Assembly: GCA_963575745.1 (NCBI GenBank)
Contig: CAUYUJ010017846.1
Location: 62,001-126,000, forward strand
Length of the DNA stretch: 64,000 nt
Source: Prorocentrum cordatum
Lineage: Eukaryota > Sar > Dinophyceae > Prorocentrales > Prorocentraceae
Direction: 5' to 3'
This document shows, piece after piece, positions 1 through 8,968 of the stretch. Position numbers and translations under genes: made by a program. Each line of letters opens with the position of its first letter. The stretch's first letter is position 1. The notes beneath the pieces are model-generated. The model was not told the DNA's origin. It searched no databases and saw nothing but the letters and a program-made list of their open reading frames with translations.

Positions 1-94
1 GACCCGCCCGATAGGGTCCGCCCGTCCCGCCCCGGCCGTTAGGGTTCTCATGTGTCACGCTGTACGCGCATCAGACTTTAGTGTCCCGCCCGCA

Positions 95-455
95 TCAGAC
101 TTTAGTGTCCTTCCTATCCTCCTTCTGCTCCTCCTCCTTCTTCTGCTCCTGAATTTCCTCCTCAGGTCTCTGTTTCCTCCTTCCTCCTCCCTCCCATTTT
201 CTCCTCGTCCTCCTCTTCGTCCTCGTTCTGTGCCTCCTTCTCCTCTGCCTCCTCCTCCTGCGTCCCCCCTCTTGCTCCTCCTCCTTCTCTTCCTTCTCGT
301 CCTCTTTGTCGTCGTCCCTCTCCTAATACACCGCCTCATCTTTAGTACTTCGCATCGGCCTCCAGCGTTCAGTCCCCCGCGTTCCTCCTCCTCTCCTCCT
401 CCTCCTCCTCCTCCTCCTCCTCCCCCCTCCCGTCATCGTCAGCACTTTCACCGCA
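95..455. repeat. CTC/TTC pyrimidine-rich microsatellite
   Basis: Nearly pure pyrimidine tract on the + strand made of CTC, CTT and TCC triplets with occasional G. The open frames through it are Leu/Ser/Pro-rich on one strand and Arg/Glu-rich on the other, as expected of a triplet repeat, so no gene is called. Confidence 0.9.
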
Positions 456-585
456 TGCCCGACCATATCTCCTCACACCCCTCACACGGGTCGTGGCCCC
501 ATATGCAGCTCCACCGAAGGCTCCAGTGGCTGCGTCCGCATGGCACCTCCGTCCGCCCGGCCCGAGCGCGCAGGCGAAAGTAAAA

Positions 586-1000
586 CGCCACAGGCCAAAA
601 ACCCAGGTCACGATTCCTTCTTTGGGCCCCAGAACGCCACAGGCAAAAACCCAGGTCACGATTCCTTCTTTGGGCTTCAGGAGCGCCACTGACGCGGAGG
701 AGAGCAGGGGAGCACTTCCTCTACACGCGCGCGCTCTCGGCAAGACCCGGAGGCCCGACGCGCAAGGCAAAAACAAAAACGCCACAGGCAAAAACCCAGG
801 TCGCGATTCCTTCTTTGGGCCCCAGGAGCGCCACAGGCAAAAACCCTGGTCGCGATTCCTTTTGTGAACCAGGCCGAGGGAAGCGGAGGAGCACCCCCCC
901 GCCCGGCGCGCGCGCCCCGGCCAGTGCCCCGGGGACCCGACGCGCAAGGCAAAAAAAAAAGCGCCACAGGCATTTTTTTTTTTGTTTACCTGTAAAGCTT
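586..1000. repeat. 49-bp tandem repeat with higher-order unit
   Basis: Copies of a 49-bp unit begin CGCCACAGGCAAAAACCCAGG and start at about 586, 635, 780 and 829; degenerate starts lie at 684 and 962. Two longer GC-rich inserts (684-779 and about 875-961) resemble each other and both end in CCCGACGCGCAAGGCAAAAA, so the array has a higher-order arrangement. 49 is not a multiple of 3, so conserved coding across units is unlikely. Confidence 0.85.
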
Positions 1001-1589
1001 TTGTTTGCCTTGCGCGTTGCAGCCGCGGAAACCGCTTTACACCCAGTCGCGAAGCAGGAGCAGCAGAAGGAGATCCAGTTGCTGCCCACACTTGGGATGA
1101 TGTTAGGCCTGGGAGGGGTGAGCACCACGAGGCCAGCTGAATGCCCCGGCAGGCGTGGGCACCGCCAGACCTCGGTGTACCCTCGGCAGCCCTCTGCGAT
1201 AGCCGTCGTTCGGGCGCGTTTCAGGCCATGGGCTTGTGGACTCGGGCTCCCACGTGGCCGCGTTTGCTGGCTCAAGTCGGAGCCCTTCCCCCTGCATCTC
1301 CGTCTTTGCCGCGAAGTTCGGGGTTGTTCGTCAGTCGTTTCAGCGACAGCAGAGTTGTTCAGCACCCTTTCTCTTGCTCCCGCCATAGTACCCGTCCCAA
1401 TCCCACCGCCGCCAGTGGATTACGCCAGACAACAAGCCGAACGGCTCGGCGAACAAGACCTGGTGCGAGAGGGATTGCCCAGAGATCGCGAGCGTTATCA
1501 CGGATTGGCCGTTGCCAGCAGGGTGGCAGACGAAAGGACAAATTCCAGGCAGGGGGAAAGAGGGGGGGTACTTTAAAAGTCAGCTAAGG
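1001..1589. other. Non-repetitive spacer, no gene recognised
   Basis: Mixed-composition sequence. Open frames exist on both strands but show neither a consistent G/C third-position bias nor a recognisable motif. Confidence 0.4.
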
Positions 1590-1686
1590 AGTAAGAGAGA
1601 GAGAGAGAGACAGACGGGCAGACAGACAGACAGAGACAGACAGACAGGCAGACAGACAGACAGGCAGATAGACAGGCAGACACATC
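1590..1686. repeat. GA then (CAGA)n tetranucleotide microsatellite
   Basis: A short GAGAGA run leads into repeated CAGA/CAGG units. Confidence 0.9.
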
Positions 1687-1737
1687 TGGTGGTCTTCTGG
1701 TCTTCGGCCGGACCCGCCACCGTGTTGGGGTGGTGCA

Positions 1738-2270
1738 TCAAAAGCCTCTTAGATGTCTCGTGGGGCGCCTCTTGGGGCGCCTCTTGGCCACCTGTTTGGG
1801 GTCGCTTGGGGGTCTCCTGGTGACCTCTTGGGGGCCTCTTGAGTGCCTCGTCGGGGCCTCTTCGGGGCCTCTTCGGAGCCCCATGGCGATCTCGACAGCC
1901 CTCTTTGGGTGGTAGGCGAGTCTCACTTCTGGGGCCTCGTCGGGGCCTCCTGGGCCCTCTTCCGGGGCTCCCGAGGGGGTCTGGGAGCGCTCTTCCGCCC
2001 TGGGCGCTCCTGAGGCCGAAGCCGAGCATGACAAAGTCCGCCTGGAGGCCTCCCGGGATCCTCCTCGGGGCTCTCCGGCATGTCTGGCCCTCTTGGCGAG
2101 GAGGCTTCCAGCGGCCCGGCAGCGGCGGTGCTGGAGGCCTCGTGGGCCCCTCCTCCGGAGCCTCGGGGGGCCGTCTTGGGGCGTTTCCCCGGGGGACTCT
2201 CCGGACAGTGTCCCCGGGGACTCTCCGGACAGTGTCCTCGGGGTGCCCTCGGGCCGAAACCGCAGGGCGC
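1738..2270. repeat. Degenerate CCTCTTGGGGGCCTC minisatellite, block 1
   Basis: Imperfect 15- to 30-bp units built around CCTCTTGGGG and CTCGGGGCCTC. On the - strand it reads as Arg/Pro-rich peptide of the type RRGPDEALKRPPRG. The same family recurs at 34.86-35.83 kb and 50.56-51.13 kb. Two adjacent near-identical units around GGGGACTCTCCGGACAGTGT lie at about 2190-2240. Confidence 0.75.
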
Positions 2271-2449
2271 AGGAGGGGCCGGGGAGGGAGCGGGTGAAGA
2301 GGGGCGGGGGAAGGCGGAGCAGCGGGATGAGGAAGGAGGAGCCGGCGGAGGTGGGAGGGGGGGGGGAGGGAAGGGGACGCAGGGGGGCTAGAGGAGGAAG
2401 AGGCGGAGGGAGGCAGAAGGAAGAGGAGGAAGACGAAGGCGAGCAGGAC

Positions 2450-2860
2450 GGCATGTCGGGCTCGGGGCCCAGAACAGCGCATCCAGGTGCGCCCGCCACG
2501 CCGTCGGCAGATACGACCACTTCCCTCGTGGATGGTTTTCCGCTGGCCGCAGGCCACACCCGCCACAGGGGAATGCAGGACATGGCGGCGTGGCCGTTTC
2601 TGCAGAGTGTCCAGTGCATCTGCATTGGCGTCATGACGACGACCGCGAGCAGCACGATTGGGAGCACCACCAGTTCGAGTTGCAGCGCGAGCGCCACGCG
2701 CAGCTGCATCGGCGCACTCAGCGGCACCAGGATGGCCACCTCCGCTGGGACCAGCAGCGCCACGTGCCACCACGAGGCCACGGTGCAGCCAGGCACTCGT
2801 GGGCCGAGCACGTCGTCTGAGGGGCTCGCCGCTACTCCTCTTCCTCTCCCGCATGGCGCC
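2450..2860 (-). CDS. Candidate exon of an unidentified membrane protein
   Basis: I do not recognise the protein. The - strand frame is open from 2904 and has a strong G/C third-codon bias between about 2850 and 2450. It encodes two closely spaced hydrophobic stretches, around VALLVPAEVAILVPLS and ELVVLPIVLLAVVVM, separated by a short segment with one Arg. These are long enough to be membrane helices. A Cys-containing loop follows (HWTLCRNGHAAMSC). The + strand frames over the same bases are Ser/Thr-rich, as expected of an antisense reading. Downstream the frame runs into purine/pyrimidine repeat, so an exon end is expected near 2450. No start codon or partner exon is identified. It could be a channel or transporter fragment, a pseudogene, or chance in GC-rich DNA. 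Confidence 0.3.
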
Positions 2861-2989
2861 CCTCCTCGCCTCTTTCGCTGTGGTGACATTAACCGCGTCC
2901 GCATGTGGTCGCACCGCCGGCCAAAAAGTTGTGGGACTCAAAGGCGCTGCACAGTGACCGCGCAGAGACAAACAACTAATGAGCAGCAG

Positions 2990-3165
2990 TACCAGGTGGA
3001 GGGAGGGAGGGAAGAAGGGAGAGAGAGAGAAAGAGAGAGAGAGAGACAACAAAAAGGAACATACGGAGAGAGGGAGAACGAGGGAGAGCGAGGGAGAGCG
3101 AGACGGGAGAAGCGAGGACGAGAACGAATAAGAGAGAACGGGACATTGAGAACGAGCGGCAGAGA
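2990..3165. repeat. GA-rich purine tract
   Basis: GAGAGA and GAGGGA runs interrupted by AACGAG. Confidence 0.85.
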
Positions 3166-3232
3166 CGGGCACTACATCCAAGAGGCTTACGCCATTCCGC
3201 TGACCCCCAGAAGAAGGCATGTCCGCCTTAAA

Positions 3233-3945
3233 TGAGTGTGTCTGTGTGTGTACGCATGCGTAGATGTGTGTGCGCCTGTGTGTGTGGTTGTGTGTGCATG
3301 TGTGCGCGCTGGCTTCTACGCCCTATCGTTGCGCGCAGAGCCGCGACGTTTAAGAGCGTGTGTGTGTGTGTGTCCGGGTGTGTGCGGATGTGTGTGTGTG
3401 TGTGTGTGTGCGTGTGCGTGTGCGTGTGCGCGTGCGTGTGTGTGTGTGTGTGTGTGCCCGTGTGTGTGTGTGTGTGTGCGTGTGTGTATGTGTGTATGTG
3501 TGTGTGCGTTTGCGTGTGCGTGTGTGTGTGTGTGTGCGTTTAGAGAGTGCGTGCGTGTGTGTATGCGTGTGTGTATGCGTGTGTGTGTGTGGTGTGTGTG
3601 GTTGGTGTGTGTGCGTGTGTGTGCGTGCGGTGTTCGTTCGTGCGTGTGCGTGTGTCTGTGTCTGTGTGTCTGTGTGTCTGTGTGTCTGTGTGTCTGTGTG
3701 TTTGTGTCTGTGTGTCGTTGTGTCTTTGTGTCTGTGTGTCTGAGTGTCTGCGTGTCTGTGTGTCTGTGTGTCTGTGTGGGTGTGGGTGTGGGTGTGGGTG
3801 TGTGTGGTGGTTGCGTGCGTGCGTGCGTGCGTGCGTACGTGTGTGTGTGTGTGTGCGTGTGCGTGTGCGTGTGTCTGTGTCTGTGTCTGTGTGTGTGTGC
3901 GTGTGTGTGCGTGTGTGTGCGTGTGTGTGTCTGTGTGTGTGTTAC
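3233..3945. repeat. Long (TG)n microsatellite with CG/CT variants
   Basis: About 0.7 kb of TG dinucleotides with interspersed CGTG, CTGTG and a GGGTGT sub-run near 3775-3805. The + strand reads as Cys/Val repeats and the - strand as Thr/His repeats; none is a gene. Confidence 0.95.
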
Positions 3946-4047
3946 AGCTAAGTCGCGTACGTGTGTACATTAATTCGTTGCACCTTATCTACAGCAAGCA
4001 GCTTAGTTTCCTTTGGCGTAACCCCGAACATTGCTCATCAGCTGCGT

Positions 4048-4165
4048 ACTACCACTCCGCGTCCTCCTCCGCCTCCTCCTCCGCCTCCTCCTCCTCTTCC
4101 TTCTCCTCCTCCTCCCTTTCCTCCTCCTCCTCCTCCTCCTCCTCCTCCTCCCTTCTTCCCCCTAC
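4048..4165. repeat. (CTC)n microsatellite
   Basis: CCTCCTCCT runs. They end just before an exon-like segment that begins after a CTGCAG. Confidence 0.9.
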
Positions 4166-4195
4166 TCATCCTTGCCTTCCTCCCCTTCTTCCTGC

Positions 4196-4613
4196 AGGAG
4201 GAGGGTGTTCGGCGCAACGGTCGGCCCAGGAGGCGCGCGAAACGGCCGGGTGCTCCCGTCTCCCACTGCCCAAGCCGCAGGACCTGGCCGTCTTCTCGCG
4301 GGTGCTTGAGGAGCTGCCGGGCGAGTTGGTGCTCTCGCGGCCTTCTTCGGCCGTCAGTCGCCGTCGGCGGCAGTCGGCGGACCTCGGCGGCCGTCGACGG
4401 CCCTCGGCAGCAGTCGGCGGCCCTCGGCAGCATTCGGCAGCCCTGAGCAGCATTCGGCGTCCCTCGGCGGCCCTCGGCGGCATTCGGCGGCCCTCGGCGG
4501 CATTCGGCGGCCCTCGGCGGCCCTCGGCCGCATTCGGTGGCCGTGAGGAGCTGCTGGGCGAGATGGTGCAGCTGTTCATGGGAGGATCTTCATCCTCTTC
4601 CTGCTGCTGCTGA
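4196..4613 (+). CDS. Exon-like piece with LLGEM motif split by an in-frame repeat
   Basis: Unrecognised. One frame stays open and holds two G/C-third-position segments. The first, about 4225-4345, contains KPQDLAVFSRVLEELPGEL. The second, about 4546-4585, contains REELLGEMVQLFMGG. Between them lies a 10-bp tandem array that reads in-frame as PSAAFGGPRR-type repeats. A second locus at about 6445-6515 has FSRALEKLLGEMMQLLM, which joins the two motifs without the array. The simplest reading is that an ancestral helix-forming exon was interrupted here by repeat growth. It is preceded by a pyrimidine tract and CTGCAG, a plausible splice acceptor, and followed by CTC/TTC repeat. It may be a pseudogene; no start, function or family is known. 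Confidence 0.25.
4345..4545. repeat. 10-bp tandem repeat CCCTCGGCGG/CATTCGGCGG
   Basis: About 20 copies of a decamer alternating CCCTCGGCGG, CATTCGGCGG and CATTCGGCAG. Because 30 bp is three units, it reads through in all frames. Confidence 0.9.
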
Positions 4614-4705
4614 TCTCCTCCTCCTTCTCTTCTTCTTCCTCCTCCTCGCGCACTGGCAGTGGTCGCGGACCTCTCCTCATTTTCCTTCTCCTCCTCCTCC
4701 ACGTG
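4614..4705. repeat. CTC/CTT microsatellite
   Basis: CTCCTCC and TTCTTC runs directly after the exon-like piece. Confidence 0.8.
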
Positions 4706-5079
4706 GCACCTCCTGGCTCGAGAGTTCGTCTGAACGCAGCCTCGGCCCTGAGGGGGGTTGATCAAACTAGTGCCAGGTGACCCATGGAGCACCGCTCCAG
4801 GGGTCACCGGCATATATGTAAGAGTAACGCGGCGGACAGGCAGACAGACAAAGGGGAGCGAAGGAAGAGAAGGAAAATATGAATGAAAAGGAGGGAGATG
4901 GGGAGGGAGTAGGTAGCGACAGTTCCTCCTCCTCCTCCACCCCCTCCTCCTCCTCCTCCTCCTCCTCCTCCCCTTTTCCTTATAGATACCTCATCCCTGT
5001 CGCAATCCCAGACGTGTCGGTAGGGCAAGCCGAGCATTTCGCTCGAGCATTCCTTACCGTTTATTATCCTGAAGCTTAT

Positions 5080-5690
5080 GTGGACAGCTTTAAGGATGGA
5101 GGTCGGGTAGTTCTCAAAATGTGGTTCTCGCCCCAGCGCCGCGCACACTCGGTTCGAGGCGTGTTGGCGGCCCGTGTTCAACATGCGGTTCTCGCTGTAG
5201 TGTTGTGCACATTCGTTTGAGAAGTTCTCAGCAGCTTCAAGGATGTAGGGTGGCTCCTTTTCAAAACGTGCCTGTCGCCTTAGCGCCAGGAAGATTATTC
5301 CCAACAGCTTGCAGCAGTTTCAAAAGTCCGTCGGGCCGAAGTCCCAGGAGAGAAGTTCTGACACGGTTCAGGGTTGTCGGGATTCGATAGTGGCGTTGAC
5401 CCACGGCTTTGAACACTTAGGAACGGTGTTGCGGCACGAAATAGATTTGTCATGACGAATCAGTCACATTGATTCGCGGCGTTGGAGTCCCAGGAGTTGT
5501 GTTGTGGTGCGATTGGGCATTATCAGTCGGGTGTCTTTCAATGGGGCACTTGCCGCAATGATAACACATTGTTGCAGGAACCTATGAAGTGGGAACTCGG
5601 AGGGAGGGCTGATTGCAACATCGTGAAAGGTTCTTGGGTGTACACTAGTCCTCCTCATGGTCCTCCTCCTCCTCCTCCTGACCCTACCTC
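5080..5690 (+). repeat. Dispersed non-coding repeat, copy A (partner at 48.9-49.6 kb)
   Basis: Contains three degenerate units around TCAAAATGTGGTTCTCGCC followed by a GCGCACA-type end. Next comes a module with AGTCCCAGGAGTTGTGTT, then TTGATTCC-like sequence, ending in a CCTCCT run. The same modules occur in the same order at 48890-49640 (for example AAATGTGGTTCTCGCC at 5117-5132 and about 49162-49177). No open frame is conserved between copies. Confidence 0.7.
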
Positions 5691-5956
5691 CTGGGTCAAT
5701 AGGTCCTAAAGGTTTTGTTCCAGTTCTTTTCCCTGCTGAAGGGGAGAGGAAATGTGGAGGCAAGAGAGAGCTGCTGGGCAAGGCTACACATTCATTGCCA
5801 TTGTCGGTGCCTCCTGGAAGGGCCTTCGTGGCCACGGTCGGACGCAGCTCGCCTTACCCCAGCAGAGCACCCGAATAGCAGCACAGGTGAAGAGGCTGGT
5901 CGAGGAGTCGGAGGCCTGCTCGTGAAAACATGCATTCTCTCGGAGCTCACGAACGA

Positions 5957-6126
5957 GACGGGGGTCAATGCAAACGGGGGTCAGCCAGAGCGCCGGATTT
6001 TGTTGGATCCTGCAGGGCCAACAGTGCATTGACCCAGGCTTGCGTGCAGGATCCTACAGGATCCCGCAGGATCTTGCAGGATCTTGCAAGGCCCGACTGA
6101 CCCGGGTTTGCATTGACCTGGGTCAG
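5957..6126. mobile_element. MITE-like foldback element, family 1, copy A
   Basis: An imperfect inverted repeat of about 23 bp flanks a core. The left arm 5962-5984 holds GGGTCAATGCAAACGGGG, and the right arm 6097-6119 holds the complement with TTTGCATTGACC. The core carries several CAGGATCTTGCAGGATC units. A longer copy with the same left end starts at 41034. There is no coding capacity and no clear target duplication. Confidence 0.6.
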
Positions 6127-6425
6127 TATATTCCCGATTCCGATGTATTCCTAAGGATCTCTAGGTAAGATTCAGCCGGGACGGGTGAGAGCACGGCCAC
6201 GCGCACTTGTGCGCGATTTTTGTGCAAGGGACCGCGGCCGTCCAGGCCAAAAATGCAGCCAGTGTTGAGGCGAGAGCACGATTTCGGAATAGCGTGTGAG
6301 GGAGAAGTCTCAGGAGAAACACCTGCTGGACCGGGCGATCTCGGGCTCCCCGCCCCCCTTGTGGGACCCTTTTCGCTGCCGACTCCCACTATGGGAACCC
6401 TCAATCGAAGCGCTGTTCAAGAAAG

Positions 6426-6520
6426 ATGTGCCAGGAAAGGCGGAGGGGGTCTGGGGCTGCGTTCTCGCGGGCGCTCGAGAAGCTGCTGGGCGAAATGATG
6501 CAGCTGCTCATGGCAGCTAG
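6426..6520 (+). CDS. Second LLGEM-motif exon-like piece
   Basis: The + frame encodes GSGAAFSRALEKLLGEMM followed by QLLMAAS. This matches the combined halves of the piece at 4196-4613 without the inserted decamer array. The frame stays open to 7082 but becomes Arg/Gly-rich and unconvincing after about 6520. It is probably an exon fragment or a decayed duplicate; function unknown. Confidence 0.25.
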
Positions 6521-6889
6521 CCTCTGGGGGGGCAGCGCTGCGGCTCGCGGAGGAGGGCTGCAGTCAAGGCCTGGGAAGGGGCTGGGTTCTTTTTCCTTGC
6601 GCTTCTCCCCGGCGGTCCGCGCACGTCAGGGCGCGGCTGGGGCCGACAAGGGGCCTCGTTGCTGGGCAGCACGGTGGTGCACTGGTTCGTGGGAGGCGCC
6701 CCCCCTGGGAGGGAGAGGAGCGGAGAGGGTTGCCGCGAGCTTCGAGAGGAGGAGCGGAGGGCGCCCACCGGCCGGGAGCGGTACCACGTTTCCTTCCGGC
6801 CTGGGCCAGGGGCCGCGGCCACCATGGAGCCACAGGGGCACCCCATCGGGTGGACAGCATACGGCACAGGCGACTGTCGGAGCTCCCTT

Positions 6890-7012
6890 CGGATTTCGCG
6901 GATCGGCGCTGGAGCCCCCTGGCGGCGTCCGCGGCGCCGCACTTGGCGCGCTTCGCGCGCCAGGGAAGGGGGTCCAGCGCGGATCCAAAAAACCCGTGCG
7001 GAACTCCGAAAG
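6890..7012. mobile_element. Short foldback element, related to the one at 47.6 kb
   Basis: Inverted arms around GGATCGGCGCTGGA (left) and TCCAGCGCGGATCC (right), with outer TTCGGATTTCGC against GTGCGGAACTCCGAA. The centre has CCCCCTGGCGGCG, also present in the 47610-47785 element. Non-coding. Confidence 0.45.
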
Positions 7013-7029
7013 CGCATGTTCTTGCCGTC

Positions 7030-8960
7030 TTGGGTTCCTCGAAGAGAAGACCTCCTGGCACCTCGCGAGACCATCCGTTTAGACCCAGGAGGACGGGGAG
7101 GGGGGAGGGATAAACCGACGGCGAGGAAGGGCGGTGGAGACATCAGTTCTCGCCAAACCACCTACGCCCAGAGGGCTGGAGGGACTGTGCTCATGCGGTT
7201 CCCTTGCTTTTCTAAGGGGGGCACTAGGCCGCCCGCGGAGGCGCGAACGATAGCGGCGTTCCGCGCGTCGCGGTCTGGGCCTGAGAGCTGCCCTTCGCAA
7301 AGGCGCGGCGCGAAGGCGCGAAAATAGTCGCGAGGCACGCATCGCGCGGCACGACTAAGCCACCCTTGAGGAGGGACGAGGGCCTCCTCTCCTCGTCTTC
7401 CCTTGCAACCCTCCTGGAGGAGAGACAGCCCAACCGTCTTCGCGGCTACGGTTCACCCCCCAGCCCTCTTCCCTCCCACCTCCTCATCATGATCATCATC
7501 CCCCCCCCTTTTCTCAGCGCAGGCGCCCTTTCGGCGCAGGTGTCCTGTTTTGGCACCTCGAGATCCGACAGTCCGATACGGGACGCGGACAAACTCTTGT
7601 ATGATATCTTTCTCTTGCCACACCTGCATTTTTCGGGCCGGCTTCCACGACGACGCATGCGACTTTCGGCCCCTACATGCGCGCCCGAGGCCCTACGATT
7701 TCGGCTGGTTCAACATACCCACAAACACGACTTGCGCATAATTTATTCATGGAGGTGCTGCAAGGTATGGGTCCTGGTCATGTGATTCGTTTGACGAAAA
7801 CTGGTCAAGCCACAAAATGCGCCCCTTTCGACGGTAGCCTGAAGATCCGATCCACAACGGCTGGTAACCACAGAGTATGGCAATGGCGCACCCTGAAGAT
7901 CCGACCCGAGAAAAGCCCCGAGTTGAATAACAAAACGCAGGGGATATTTTCCGAGCGGGTGCATAATAGCAGTGGACAAGCAAACTACGTCGACCACATC
8001 GGTTTGTCCAGGCTTGGTGCCCGCCAGATTTTCTGCATGGAAGAGTGGGAGCTGTTCGACACGGATGAAGCGGACACTCAAAATTCTGGTTTATCAATGA
8101 GTACGGATTGTTGTTGCCAAACAAGCGAGCCAGACAAGAAGCATTGCCAGGGTCTCGCCGATTGGACAGTGAGGTTGTGTAACAATTTCCCACGAGATGC
8201 GCGCCCGCATTCTTCACGGATGGTAAGTTCCAGCGTAGGTTCCTTAAGTTCGGGGGATTTTGGTAATTGCTGCAAGTGGCCCCCACATGGGGTGGAAAAG
8301 AGGCCCCACTCACATAATGTTGGCAAATAATGCTGCACACACATCACATGTGCTTGGCAAACACATATCAAAGCGAAGGGCGAGGCCAGATTTTTTTCAG
8401 AAAATCGACCATCACACGCGCTGACTACATTGTAATCCCGAGTCCGTGTTGAATAAGGTCCATTATCTTCGAGCACGGCGCCGAACAATTCGGCAACTTC
8501 AGCTTCCGGGTATCAAAAGGGATACAGGCAATGCTCACATTATAGTAGAATCTCTTATCTATGGTACGATGGCGAACCGAAGTTGGGGGCATTCTCTTGG
8601 GACCCGGATAGACGTATGTGAGAAGGGTTGGAAAACAGAAAGGACGACTATGGCGAATATATTGACACGTCCGATCAATGGCCGGTGTAACCAAAAGTGT
8701 TGGAGGCGCGCAGACAATATCAACGTAAAGGAGATATTGGTTCATATTGGGAGCTGCTACAGTGCGCCGTGGAGATGCCACAATAGCACAACGATGGGCC
8801 AGAAGTACAAGGAGACCAGGGCTAATATTCAAACCGCAGACCACGTGACAGAGGACATTAAGAACCAAACGAACTGTTACCGCACGTGCCCGTGACGATT
8901 TCCGTGACGCGGTTCCAGACGGATGAGAGAGGTTCGGACAGCTTACTTTAAGGAGGCACA
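7030..8960. other. Gene-poor spacer
   Basis: No repeat array of note. Open frames up to 217 codons (7677-8330) occur on both strands. Their composition is balanced and lacks third-position bias, and a short internal duplication around CTGAAGATCCGA (about 7840 and 7890) breaks any domain reading. I see no gene. Confidence 0.4.
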
Positions 8961-8968
8961 AGCTAGCC

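Noticed and set aside
1260-1280. Second spliced-leader match (TGGCTCAAG)
   Set aside because: Only the last nine bases match; expected by chance in this much sequence.
3236-3973. Long Cys/Val and Thr/His open frames
   Set aside because: They are direct translations of the TG microsatellite.
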